Assembly: GCA_963921935.1 (NCBI GenBank)
Contig: OY998177.1
Span: forward strand, 101,237,015 to 101,301,014
From: Galeruca laticollis
Lineage: Eukaryota; Arthropoda; Insecta; Coleoptera; Chrysomelidae
DNA: 64,000 nt
Direction: 5' to 3'
Shown here: positions 45,069 through 56,795 of the stretch, one piece after another
How the letters are laid out: each line of letters begins with the position of its first letter
Position numbering within the stretch: position 1 is the stretch's first letter
Program-made: the position numbers and the translations under genes
The notes under the pieces: generated by a model
What the model was told of the DNA's origin: nothing
The model's database searches: none
What the model saw: the letters and a program-made list of their open reading frames with translations, nothing else

Positions 45069-46665
45069 CGATGATTATAATAATAAAATGACAGAGCTAC
45101 TAAATGATAGAAAAGTTTATCAAAAAATTAAATCAGATAAAACCAAAATATTTCAAAACAAAAATAATACATTTATAAAAAAACTTTTAAATAATGGTTC
45201 TATCAATGCCAACGAAGCAAAAAAATTACAAACACACAATGCTTTACCACCAAAACTATATGGACTACCGAAAATACATAAACCAAATATACCAATGCGT
45301 CCCATAGTATCATACATCCAATCACCTTTTTATAAGCTGTCCAAATATCTTGCATATAGTCTATCAAAAACAACCAAAAATAATTTTTATGTGAAAGATT
45401 CATTTATGCTCAAACAATTTTTAGATACAGTGCATATTCCTGATAATTATAAAATCATATCCCTAGATGTCATTTCAATGTATACAAATATTCCAAATGA
45501 TCTTATAACACATGTACTAAAAGATAAATGGGATTCGATCAAACAACATACATCACTTAACTATGACCAATTTCTAGAAGGCATTATGCTTATACAAACA
45601 AATAATTACTTTCAATATAATGACAACTTTTTCCAACAACTAAACGGATGTACAATGGGATCTCCAATTTCTTCAAGTCTAGCGCAAATTGTCATGGAAT
45701 ATATAGAAGAAAAAGTATTAAATAATATAGATTTTGATGTAACATTTTTTAAAAGATACGTTGACGATTGTTTAGCTGTAATTCCGAGTAACAAGTGCGA
45801 TGCATTCCTGAGTGCTTTCAATAGTTTCAACCCAAGTATCCAATTCACTTTAGAAATCGAAAACAATAACAAAATAAATTTTCTAGACATGACACTTATA
45901 AAAACCAAAAACAAAATAAAAACTAAACTATATACAAAAGAAACATGGTCTGGACGATATCTAAATTATAACTCATGCCATCCCAAATCACAAAAAAACA
46001 GTGTCATTATAGGATTAACAGATAGAGCTATCAAATTAACTTCACCTGAGTATCGCCCTAAGGTATTGAAAAAACTTAAAAATGTTCTAAAAAATAATCA
46101 ATATCCAGAAAATCAAATTAACAGAATCATTCAACAACGTACATATAAATTATACAATAACAACATAAAACCAAGTACACAAATAGAACCAAACCAAGAA
46201 AATGATACATATATAGCTCTACCTTATACAAATCAATTATCTGAAAAGCTTAAATACATCTTATCAAAATATAACATCAATGTATGCCATAAATCCCACA
46301 ACACATTATCGCCACTTTTTACTAAACTAAAAAACAAAACCAAAGATAATAAAAAATCTAATATTATATACTCCATACCATGCATGAATTGTCCGAAGCA
46401 TTATATAGGAATGACTACACAGTACTTGGAGGGCAGCATGAATGGTCATAAATATACAAAAAATGCATCAACTGCTTTACACAAACATGAAAGCACTGAG
46501 AATCATGAATTTGATTATAAAAAAACAAAAATCTTAGCTCAAGACACAAATTATCAGAAATTATCAATTAAAGAAATGATACACATAAAACAAGATGAGT
46601 TTTCTGTGAATGATAGACAAGATATAAAAAACTTGAGTCAAATTTACTATAAGCTGATTAATTAA
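45061..46665 (+). CDS. Penelope-like RT plus GIY-YIG, right arm copy
   Basis: An open frame with natural sequence from MNTDDYNNKMTELLNDRK onward (the open frame extends upstream into antisense palindrome sequence, which I leave out). The domains match the left copy. Differences seen include Gln for Glu in YDQFLEG, Ile for Phe in SVIIGLT, and Ser for Arg in YLEGSMNGHK. The last falls on the conserved Arg of the GIY-YIG site, so the endonuclease of this copy may be inactive while RT motifs (RYVDDCLAV) are intact. It is also 5' truncated. Confidence 0.8.
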   Translation: MNTDDYNNKMTELLNDRKVYQKIKSDKTKIFQNKNNTFIKKLLNNGSINANEAKKLQTHNALPPKLYGLPKIHKPNIPMRPIVSYIQSPFYKLSKYLAYSLSKTTKNNFYVKDSFMLKQFLDTVHIPDNYKIISLDVISMYTNIPNDLITHVLKDKWDSIKQHTSLNYDQFLEGIMLIQTNNYFQYNDNFFQQLNGCTMGSPISSSLAQIVMEYIEEKVLNNIDFDVTFFKRYVDDCLAVIPSNKCDAFLSAFNSFNPSIQFTLEIENNNKINFLDMTLIKTKNKIKTKLYTKETWSGRYLNYNSCHPKSQKNSVIIGLTDRAIKLTSPEYRPKVLKKLKNVLKNNQYPENQINRIIQQRTYKLYNNNIKPSTQIEPNQENDTYIALPYTNQLSEKLKYILSKYNINVCHKSHNTLSPLFTKLKNKTKDNKKSNIIYSIPCMNCPKHYIGMTTQYLEGSMNGHKYTKNASTALHKHESTENHEFDYKKTKILAQDTNYQKLSIKEMIHIKQDEFSVNDRQDIKNLSQIYYKLIN

Positions 46666-46992
46666 CTCATTTCAACTTCCCTCGTATAGTATCGTTGCAT
46701 TGAAATTCTAAGGTGAGTACGTCAATTTTAATTCTGTGTTTTTATTAATGTTTTTAAAAACCTACTAATGTTATGTTTTTATCTATTTACAAATATTTTA
46801 ATCGTACCTTATTCTTATAATGATATTATTTTGAAAATGCTTCCAAAGAAGAAGCGAAACGTTAAAATTTTTATCCATTTTCAATAGAAAAATGTGAAAT
46901 ACAATCGTATTTTAATTATTTAAAACAACCTATGAACCCAAGAATATAAACATTTCCAATATTATATACAAATGGTTGAAGAAACTAAATGA

Positions 46993-46994
<2 letters not shown>

Positions 46995-47042
<48 letters not shown>
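46995..47042. repeat. (TA)n microsatellite
   Basis: TA tract at the right edge of the large palindrome. Confidence 0.9.
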
Positions 47043-47048
<6 letters not shown>

Positions 47049-47435
47049 CTGTAATTTTTATATTTCAAATATGTATAATATTTATTTATATTGCCTGGTC
47101 TTTCGTGATGGTTTCCCGGCTTATAGATTTGAATTCTGAACTAACCATATGAATTAAACACCAGCCTTCCAATATGAAACAATTTATCAAAATTACGTTT
47201 ACAACTAATAACTGAATTAAACAATCTCAACCACTCTCTCTCACACACCCCGTAGATATCCTATTATGTTATTGTCAGTAATCTTAATTGAACCATCAAT
47301 GAAGATTGTCGAATCTGAATTATAATAATAAAAAAATATATATTTAATTACTTTAGCTCAGTCGTAAATATTAATTATGTGGATAATTGTTTTTATTATA
47401 AATATCTCAGGCTACACGAATGTAGGATCGGGGGT

Positions 47436-48665
47436 TACTTTGAAAAGAATATATTAAAATTGAACTGTTAAATTGTAACTTCTGCGTATCTCTGGTGAGT
47501 CTCCACCTCTAGAACTTAGTAATCTCCGTTCCGTCTATAAATCTTCTAACTTTTAAGGGAGAATATTGAAAATCACTTCTTCCGTCTTGAATAGTACCTC
47601 TTTTTCAGATTTTGTTATACTTGGGACATTCCCTAGGTTTTTACTTTGGAAAAATATTTCATTTGGAGCACATAATCGATAAAAAATTTGCTATTGATAA
47701 AAATAAATACCTCAGAACCAGGACGTTGAACTTATCAGCCTTGCATTAATTATTCTTCTACCATACACTGGGCACTGGTATAGAATAAAATAATATTGCC
47801 CCTCTGTTGGAATGCTCTCACTTTCCAAGATTAATGTTGGAACTCAAAAATATCACTTTATGTATTGTAATAGTAGAGAATTACTTCTGGTAAGTAGATA
47901 TACTTTTTTCTTATAATGGACAGGCTTTTTCCACCAATTTTGTTAAATATTTCCTGGACTTAATTTTGGTTGACGTTCACCCTCATTTTAAAAATAAACA
48001 ACCTTCTTTTTCATCATCCTGCCTTCTCATTAGCCGAAAACCAATTATCTCCTAGGCAACTGTCAGTAACTTGATTGTTAAGAAATTTCCAAAAATATTT
48101 TATTAGAACTTATTCTAACATACTAATTCTTCGAAACTAATGTTCTCAATGAATTCATTATAAAATTTCCATTCCAAAAATGTCTTATATGTCCAGTTTT
48201 GTACTAAAATAAGGTTAGAATAGAGCACAATGTCTCTTTCTCTTGTCTCTCTTCTGAACCCCTTTCTGCAGCCCTAGACCCAGATATTCAAGTCTCAGTC
48301 TGATATATAATGATACCACTTTCAAATGAGACCATTGGAAATATTTAAACCGGCTTTAAAGTTATTGAAATCAAATCATGATTTTGTGACGTTTAACTCT
48401 CCGATAATTACTTGTATTTCTGATGACATCAATTTCTAGCCAATTCATATAGTATAATTATACAAAATGTGTGAATATTTATATCATTGTAGGTTAAATT
48501 TCTGAATTGAATAATTATATAGGTATTTGTAATACTGTGTTAGCAAAGTTTTCAAAATATTAAATCTATATCGAAATCTTTATTATTGGTTTAATTTTAA
48601 CAATATTGCTGTATGAGATAAACTATTTGTATGTACTCGTATATTAACAATTTTACTGTTACAAG
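47436..48665. repeat. Inverted duplication, left arm
   Basis: Segments 47436-47666 and 48546-48665 recur inverted in 48920-49451 and 58613-58657. They share GGTGAGTCTCCACCTCTAGA, ATCTCCGTTCCGTCTATAAA and CAGATTTTGTTATACTTGGG. About 880 bp (47667-48545) are present only in this arm. No coding region. Confidence 0.75.
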
Positions 48666-48919
48666 TAATTCCCATTGTGAAAGATTTCGACAATAACAGA
48701 ATAACCATTATTCATGAATATAAAAATTGAAATAGAGGGTCTTCTCAAGAAATTGACTTTTATCGATGATCCACATTATGTATAAGGAAACTTGCAAAAT
48801 ACATGTATGAGATTAGCAGAAATATCATAGTTATTATAAAGTGTATATAAAGTGGACCCAATTAGTAAGATAAATTATCTTGTTTTTATATGTTCTTATA
48901 AAATTACATGAAATTTTGT

Positions 48920-49451
48920 AACAGTAAAATTGTTAATATACAAGTATATAAAAATAGTTTATCTCATACATCAATATTGTTAAAATGAAACCAATAATAA
49001 AGATTTCGATATAGATTTAATATTTTGAAAATTCCAAATGAAATATTTTTCCAAAGTAAAAACCTAGTGAATGTCCCAAGTATAACAAAATCTGAAAAAG
49101 AGGTTTTATTCAAGACAGAAGAAGTAGTTGTTTGATATTTACTAACCTGAATATTCTCCATTTCAAAAATTCAAGTATGAGCATCATATGTATTTCGATT
49201 GTGTTTTTTTTATACAGCATCTAATAATGATTTTGATTATAAACTAATTATTTGAATTCATCACATACAATCTTAAATAAACTTGAAAACCAAACTCTTT
49301 GTCAAAAGATTGTGGTTAGTGTCTTATTCTCACCATAGATAAAGGATATGTTAGGTTGGGTTGATTTTCAATATTCTCACTTAAAAGTCAGAAGATTTAT
49401 AGACGGAACGGAGATTACCAAATTCTAGAGGTGGAGACTCACCATTGATAC
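48920..49451. repeat. Inverted duplication, right arm (first part)
   Basis: Inverted partner of the left arm. It has a private segment of about 220 bp (about 49140-49365) and is interrupted at 49452 by the gypsy element; the arm resumes at 58613. Confidence 0.75.
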
Positions 49452-51273
49452 TGCCACGCTCTCTCTTTACGCCAAATTACATGAAGGAAGAAAAGAAAAG
49501 AAAGCAAAGAAGAGGAAAAAAAAAAGAAATATTGAGGCTAAAGGAAATATTACTGACGAGGGATGAATTTAAGGAATTATGAAGTGAAAAAGAAAGAAAA
49601 AGAAAGGAAGAAAAAAATTATATATATATAAATGGAAGTTAAAGAAACTAACGTCGAAAATGGAAGTATTGAAAGAGATTTGGAAAATATAGATTAAAAG
49701 TTATACTGATAAGTAGTAGCTGAGTGGGCGTGCAATTACGCCGAGCTATCCCAAATGCCGGAGAGTAGGGGTGAGTTGAAAAGGGCGCCACTGTTTTATC
49801 TTTGCTGAGCTAAAACGGAAGCTCTCCTGGTTGTCCCGGAACTCCCTATCAGATAACGTCAAAAAAAAGGAATATATGAATAGGTAGGTAATCAATAACA
49901 GAAAAATTGAAGAGAAGATATTCTCGATAAAAGTTTTAAAGAGCCACTAGTAGAGGTCTGGTAGCTAACAAATAAAACGAAGTTATTTCAAATTCAATAT
50001 GATCTATTAAATATAACAAAAAAAATAATAATAATAACCAGAATATAATAAGGTAGATAAATACGCATATATGTTAGTAATAAACCCCAAAATTTATATA
50101 CAAAACTTGATTCTAAAAATATACATAACAATGAGAGTAGTAATGAAAAATTTTCACCGATTTTCCGGGGGTAACCCAGTAATGGCTACAGCTGGGAGCC
50201 GGTGAATCGTAGCAAAGTAGCCGAAGTGGTTTCTTGCAGCAGTTACTTTTAGTAAGGCTTGCTCAAAAGCCTTTGTGGTCCGTGAGCACAAAAGTACCTT
50301 CCCGTCTGTGCCCAGTAAAAGAGGAGCACCTTTTTGTCCGTGCTCAACAGATGGAACAACTTATTTGTGCTCGAGAAAAACTTGCTCGTGCTCGGAAAAA
50401 AACCATCCGTGCTCAAAAAAAAAAAATAACTTCTTCGTCCTCGGTAAAGAACTTGCTCGAGAAGAAAAGCTTGTTCGTGCTGGGAAAACTGGTAGTGCTC
50501 AAAAAAAAAGAACACCTGCACGAAAATAACTTGCTCGAAAAACTTTCCGTCCTCGGGAAAAAAACCCCTGAGATGATTTATAGGGGTTCGCAAGAAGTTT
50601 GTATTCGATGGTCCCAAATCCTGAATAACAGCAAAATCTTCGTGTAGTAAACTAGCGAATCAATACGGAAACCAACAATCACGAAAATTCCTTTAGAGAT
50701 ATAGTCCCAAAATCCACTAATAAGTGCTACTATAAGGGGAACTAAATCTCCGACCATACAAACACAGTTCTTGATGTCAAGAGAAATCGAAATTCCACTC
50801 AAAAATCGTTCTCAAGGCACAGATAAAAATAACTCCCATAAAAAGAACATTAGACCACAAAAACTTATTCGCTAGGTAAATAGTAAAAATGTGAAAGTAC
50901 GATGAAGGCCTGTACACACGCTTTATATCAAAATAATAAATTCCAATTTCCTACATTTTAAAACACCAACTTTACTGATTGGATTCGCGACAATAATGAA
51001 TGTTGATCTTAACAAATACAATGCCATTTACCCGTATACAATTAATATGAAAGGAAACGTTATCTAGATAACGGAATTACGAAAGTTAAATAATGATTTA
51101 AATAAAAGAATTACAGAAGTACAACGTGAACTTGGCATAACAACAGTCAGTTGTGGGTAAATCAACTAGATTTTTCACTGGAATATGTCGTTCAAATACT
51201 GAAATGGTAGGAATTATAATTTGCGAATACGGGGTGACTCGAAAATGTTTAATAATAAAATCGAACCGTGACA
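49452..51273 (-). repeat. 3' LTR of the gypsy element
   Basis: 1822 bp, direct repeat of 56796-58612. Contains the GAGCAC-type motif array at about 50335-50575. Confidence 0.9.
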
Positions 51274-51286
51274 ACTCCCCCTCTCC
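51274..51286 (-). other. Polypurine tract of the gypsy element
   Basis: - strand GGAGAGGGGGAGT lies directly before the 3' LTR (TGTCACGG). Confidence 0.8.
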
Positions 51287-51682
51287 ATAGAAAGGAGGGA
51301 AACTTCCAGAAGAAGTTTCACGAGGATAATCCAAGAATATAGCCACAACAAGTTTAAAAACAAAAGTAGGTAATAGTAGGTCAGGTTCGGAGCAAATATG
51401 GAAATGGAATTTTTGGGAATAAAATAGATAACTAGAATAAAAAAATATCCGGAAACAATTAAGTGAAAGAAAATAGACACGTGAGGTGGAAAATTATAAG
51501 TAGAATACAAAACCCATTTAGTTAACAAAAAAAAAAAATTAATAACCAACATAAAGTAGAGTAAACGACGGTAACTAATGAAACAAAAATAAATTTATTA
51601 AGATAACTCAAATACGAAGATAAACGTAAATTAGAGATGATCAGTAAAAGGAAACGTTGTCTGATCAGAGACAAACTAAAAT

Positions 51683-54600
51683 TTATTCACTGTCAGAATT
51701 CGCCTTGTCGTGAGATGAATTATATAATTTGAGGTCTTGCACATGCCAAACACCCTTACTTTGACCCAAATCATCCTCTAGTTCATAAGTACAAGTACCA
51801 GTTTTTCTTTTAATGACGAAGGGACCTACAAATGGTGGTGCCAATTTAGCACTATAATAATTGACAGCATCGGAGTGACTTTTGTTCTTACGCCAAACCA
51901 ATTGTCCTTCAACATATTGCACTGGACGCCTGCGTAAATTATAACGATGTTGATTCTTAACTCGAGCTCCTTGAATTCGTGACTGAACAGTTCGATAAAG
52001 TGATTGAAGGTTGGCTTGCCTTCGCTTAACAAGATCTTCAGGTTCTACATCCGTAGTGGGTATTTCATCTGAGAAGTCTTGTCCAAAAAGTTTATGCTCT
52101 CTGCCGAAGTTAAGAAAATAAGGAGTGTATCCAGTAGTTTCGTGACGAGATGTACGCATAGCACAACCGATAGAAGCTAAATTCTCGTCCCAAGTACGTT
52201 GCTTATCATTTTGAATGTAAGAACGAATCATAGTTTTCACGACTCTGTTCGAACGCTCCGTTGGATCAGCTCGGGGATAGTAGGATGCTGTATAAAATAT
52301 TTAAGTTTTATAACGTTTACACAGATTTTGAAACTCCTTAGATTTCATTTGTACTCCGTTATCACACATAAGATGTTGGGGTGCACCGAACATAAGAAAA
52401 ATTCCCTCTTCAACATGTTTTACCAGGGACTTAGCTATAGCAGACCTACATGGAAACATGACAGTCAACTTGGTAAAATAATCATTGACCACTAATACAT
52501 AACAATTTCCTGATTTCGAACGTGGTAGAGGTCCAATGTAGTCCAGACTGATACACTGCCAAGGTTGGTTAATGATAGGACGGTCACCCATCAATCCTGC
52601 AGGAGGTTTTTGTTCAACTTTATGTTGGGCGCAGATTCGACATGACCCTACATACTTCATGACGTCGCTCTTCATTTTCGGCCAATAATAGCGCTGGCTA
52701 ACCTTCCAGAAGGTTTTAAATACCCCTACATGACCTGAGGCCGGTACATCATGACAACGCAGCAACACTTCCTTCCTTTTATCTTTGGGAACTACAATTT
52801 TCCACGAACTAGCGGGATCGACAAAATCTGGGCTGCTAGATTTAACAAATTTATATAACAAACCATTCTCAACACGCCAAGTAGGAAATTTCTGGGGCTG
52901 TTGTTCAAGCCTTTTAAACATATTTTTGACCCAATTATCTGTAGAGGAGTTCAAAGAAAAATCACTTTCCGTGTTAGTGTCGATAGCATCAACAGACACC
53001 GGCACTGAACGAGACAAGAAATCGGCAACTACATTTTCTTTTCCAGGACGATGTACTAATGTGAAGTCATAGGGCTGAAGGCGAAGTGCCCAACGCGCCA
53101 AGCGCCCTTGGGGGTCCTTCAATCTATGAAGCCACAACAAAGAGTGGTGATCTGTAACTACCGTGAAATGTACCCCTTCCAGATAGTGTCGTAGTTTTTC
53201 CACGCTCCAAATGACCGCCAGACACTCTTTTTCAGTGACGGTGAACTTCATTTCTTGCTTTGAGAGTGAACGGGAGAGAAAACAAATGACCTTTTCGCCG
53301 TCATCGAATTTTTGGACGAGAACAGCCCCCAAACCAAAGTTACTTGCATCAGTTTGCAAAACAAATGGACGATTGAAATCGGGACAAGTGAGAACTGGTG
53401 CTGTTACCAAACATTCTTTAATAGATTTAAAAGCCCTATCACACTCAGAAGACCAAGACCAACGGACATTTTTCTTTGTTAAATTGGTTAGGGGTGAAAT
53501 GGTGGAAGAAAAATTTGGTACGAAACGACGATACCATGATGCTGTACCTACAAAACGACGTATTTCATGAACGTTACGGGGTGGAGGAATATTCACTATG
53601 GCCTCTACTTTTTCAGGATCCGGTCGTAGTCCTCGTTGATCCACGACATAACCTAGGTATTTCAATTCTGGGCGACAAAACTGACATTTATCTAACGAAA
53701 CGATAAGTCCTGCTTCTTTTAAGCGATCAAATACCAAACCCAAAAGTCGTACATGTTCTTCAAAGTCCTGGGAAACTAGGATGATGTCATCCAGATAGAC
53801 CATCACAGAAGGTCGAAGGTCGGCACCAAGCACTGTATCTACAATACGTTGCCAAGTCGCTGGTGAATTGGACAAACCGAACGGCATGCGGCGAAACTGA
53901 AAAAGGCCTCTTCCGGGGACAGTGAATGCAGTATATTCGCAAGAAGATTCGCTTAAAGGCACAGTCCAGAAGGCCGACTTGATATCTATCGAACTTAGAT
54001 ATTTGGCGTCTCTCAGACGATCTAAAATAGCCGAAATATACGGAATTGTGTAAGCATCTTTTCTACTGACGGCATTCAATTTCCTAAAATCTACACAAAA
54101 ACGATATCCACCGTCCTTCTTACCTACTAGACAAATCGGACTTGACCAAGCACTCTTGGAAGGCTCGATAACTCCATCTTCCAACATTTTCTTTAGTTCC
54201 TCGTCAATAATTTTCTGTTTGAAAGGAGACACGGGATAATACCTTTGTTTTATCGGGTTGGTACCTGGTTCAATTTTGATGGCATGTTCAGCAACCGTAC
54301 AATAACCAAGACCAGTACCCATGAGAGCAAGTTTCACCTTCACTAAGCTATCCAATGCATTACGCTGTAGATCCGTTAATGTGGTTTCATCCTGGATACT
54401 ACAAATGTGCGAAGTAACAGAGGTGTCGGAAAAGTGCCAAATATCTTGATTTAAATCGGGGACTATCCCCATAATCTTCCAAAAATCTACTCCCAGAATA
54501 AGTCTATGAGATAGTTCTGGTAGGACCAACACATCTATTATACGAGTTTTCCCCATCAGACAAAAAGGAATCTGTAAATAACCTATACTAGAACAACTCT

Positions 54601-54907
54601 GACCGTTAGCAACTGTGCAAGATGTTTTATTGGCTATTAATTGAAGACCTAAACGCTGCATCAACTCATAACCAGGGAGCCCAATAATAGTACGAGTAGC
54701 ACCGGAATCCAGTAAGCCCCGAATTGAAGTTCCCAGAACCGTTACTTCCAAATAAGGACGTTGATCACCCTGAGCATGACCTATAATAAAGTCCAAAAGA
54801 ATTTTGGCAGGAAAATCTGAATCGATGGTCGAATAAATATTTACATTGGGAGAATCCTCGTGACCATTTACAGGTTCCCCCGGGATGCGTTTCCCGAATT
54901 CGAACAC
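51683..54907 (-). pseudogene. Gypsy pol, one nonsense codon
   Basis: From 54907 on -: protease GLLDSGATRTIIG (Asp about 67), RT with KKDGGYRFCVDFRKLN, FRRMPFGLSNSPATWQ and YLDDIILVS (371-374), RNase H VLQTDASNFGLGAVLVQ and VTDHHSLLWL, then integrase with H-x-H...C-x2-C (SGHVGVFKTFW; CRICAQH), SLDYIGPLP and MCDNGVQMKS. A TAA at 52303-52301 interrupts the core just before FYTASYYPRADPTER, which holds the catalytic Glu. The same frame then runs open to the stop at 51683 (WRKNKSHSDAV, YELEDDLGQSKGVWHVQDLK). The start overlaps gag by 40 bases in the -1 frame, so it is normally made by -1 frameshifting. Apart from the one stop it is intact. Confidence 0.9.
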
Positions 54908-56220
54908 CTGGAACAGGACCGAACAGTTACATCAGGAGCACCACAACGATAACAATGAGTCCTTTTGGGATTTGGGCAATCACGATTTAAATGACCCGTC
55001 TTCTGACAATTCCAGCAAGTGGGATCTCGTCTGGTAGTAGAGGGTCGATTGGGATGTCCAACCTCATCGATAACCACAGGTGAGATCGTAACTTTGGGTA
55101 ATGCGTCCTCTAAATCTGACACAAACGCAAAATCAGGCTCCACAAAACCTTGGCGCTTTCTAGAAGGTGGGACGTAATGTTCCGCTCGATATTTCTTAGC
55201 CTCCAGCTTCAAACATTCCTCCTCCAGCTCCTCCAATGAATTCACTACGGGAAGTTGAGTGGTATAGAATGGTGCTAAATTCCTTGAGGTTATATCCAGT
55301 TTCAGTTCCTCAGACATAGGACCATACCGCCGAAACAACGCCTGCATACAAGATAGATAATCGATTATGCTTTCACTAGGATCCTGCGTACGCTCTAAGA
55401 TTTCCTTGAATATACGAGGGCGATAGTCAGGTGGTTCGAAATGCCTACAAAGCAAAACAGACAAACTTTCCCAATTGTCAAACCTGAAACGATTCGCACG
55501 AAACCAATTCAAAGCTTTACCAGCAAAAAGGTCTATAGCCGACTCAAATAATTCCTGATCCGAAAGGTTACGCGCTACTTTCAATTCTGCTACTCTCTCG
55601 AGAAAACTATGAACCGACATGGCCTTGGAGTCTGCAGTAAACTTGATTCCCCACTTCTCAACACGCTGTAATTTGATAGAATAATTAGGTAGACCCTGAG
55701 GAGTAGAACCAGGACGTCGGGTGGAAGGAATCTCATCCCCAGTTGAAACAACATCGGAATCGACAGTGCGCTCTAACAAAAGACTCAAATTGGGATCTTG
55801 TTTCGAAACACTTTCCAAACTATCAAGAGCCGCTAAAATGTCCACCAACAATGTCGTTCTAGCGTTGACCTTCTCGGGAGTCAATTTATCAGAGGGAATC
55901 CGATTCACACGATTTAGCAGATGAACAAGGTGAGTTTGATTTCTCTCAAATTTTGTTTTGGCGTTATCGCCGGAAGTAGCCTGGATAGAAGAAATTAATT
56001 TTCTCAGGGTGGTTTGTACAAACTCCATTTCCTCGTCACAGTCTAAATTATAGGGAGGATAATTCAAGGATTTACTGTTCTTCTCCATCAGTAGTAAAGG
56101 ACGCAACGTTGACCTAAGCCTTTCCACAGTACTCGAATCATCTACAACAATACCGCGAACGCAAAGCTCGTGAATAAGCATATCCTTCCTAAGATAATTG
56201 ACTCTCAAATTGTAATCCAT
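54868..56220 (-). CDS. Gypsy gag
   Basis: I prefer the ATG at 56220 (MDYNLRVNYLRKDMLIHELC) because it opens with the SAP-like helix common in insect gypsy gags; the frame is open 53 codons further upstream. The central capsid part has KWGIKFTADSKAMSVHSFLE, ALNWFRANRFRFDNWESL and HFEPPDYRPRIFKEI, typical of Ty3/gypsy gag. The C-terminal end has a CCHC knuckle CWNCQKTGHLNRDC and a second partial one (CYRCGAPDVTVRSC). It would form the particle and bind element RNA. Open throughout, so probably functional. Confidence 0.85.
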   Translation of the reverse strand: MDYNLRVNYLRKDMLIHELCVRGIVVDDSSTVERLRSTLRPLLLMEKNSKSLNYPPYNLDCDEEMEFVQTTLRKLISSIQATSGDNAKTKFERNQTHLVHLLNRVNRIPSDKLTPEKVNARTTLLVDILAALDSLESVSKQDPNLSLLLERTVDSDVVSTGDEIPSTRRPGSTPQGLPNYSIKLQRVEKWGIKFTADSKAMSVHSFLERVAELKVARNLSDQELFESAIDLFAGKALNWFRANRFRFDNWESLSVLLCRHFEPPDYRPRIFKEILERTQDPSESIIDYLSCMQALFRRYGPMSEELKLDITSRNLAPFYTTQLPVVNSLEELEEECLKLEAKKYRAEHYVPPSRKRQGFVEPDFAFVSDLEDALPKVTISPVVIDEVGHPNRPSTTRRDPTCWNCQKTGHLNRDCPNPKRTHCYRCGAPDVTVRSCSRCSNSGNASRGNL

Positions 56221-56772
56221 TATGTTAATGTCAGCGAAAATACAAGATAGGAAACTATTAATCAACGGCCAAAGGCTAAGCACCAAAAAAAAAGTAATAA
56301 TAAATAACAATAACGAATAATAATAAAGTGTAAACCTTCTACCAAAATGATATATGAAGTGCACCACTTCAGTGCGCAAACCAACTTACCACAATAGAAA
56401 TGCTATATGAAACGTAAGAAATAATGATCATAAAAGCACTTTGTATAGTAATAATAATAAATGGAAATATTAAAAATCAATAGAAATAAAATATATATAT
56501 CTAATCACTACAAAAATAGACGCAATATTAAATATACGAACCAATGATCATAAACGCTCTATATACAATAATAACAATAAATGCAAATAAAAAAAAAATT
56601 ATATATGTGTGATTACTATAAAAATAAATGCAATTTTAAATATCTACAGTAAGCGGCGTTCGTAATGCGTATAGTTATTATTTGTTCCCCACCAAAACCT
56701 CTTGCTATAGAAAACTTAACAAAATACGGTAAATGGAAAAAAAAAGGGAAAATCCCGGAAGACAAATTGACT

Positions 56773-56790
56773 GCCCCACGTTGGGCGCCA
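56773..56790 (-). other. Primer binding site of the gypsy element (tRNA-Lys)
   Basis: - strand TGGCGCCCAACGTGGGGC matches the complement of the 3' end of animal tRNA-Lys(CTT) as I remember it, over all 18 bases. It lies five bases inside the 5' LTR. Confidence 0.85.
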
Positions 56791-56795
56791 AAAAT

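Larger units (their letters stand above)
43263..46968. repeat. Large PLE palindrome, 1782-bp arms
   Basis: Left arm 43263-45044 and right arm 45187-46968 have exactly equal length and are inverted copies over 99% alike by eye. The centre is 142 bases (45045-45186). Each arm is a 5'-truncated Penelope-like element with its 3' terminus outward. The centre belongs to the right copy, which reaches a little further 5'. TA tracts flank both outer ends. Confidence 0.9.

Noticed and set aside
50234..50647. 137-codon open frame on + rich in K, E and R, also at 57578
   Set aside because: It lies inside the gypsy LTRs over the motif array, is antisense to the element, and its frame is not kept between the two LTRs because A-run lengths differ.
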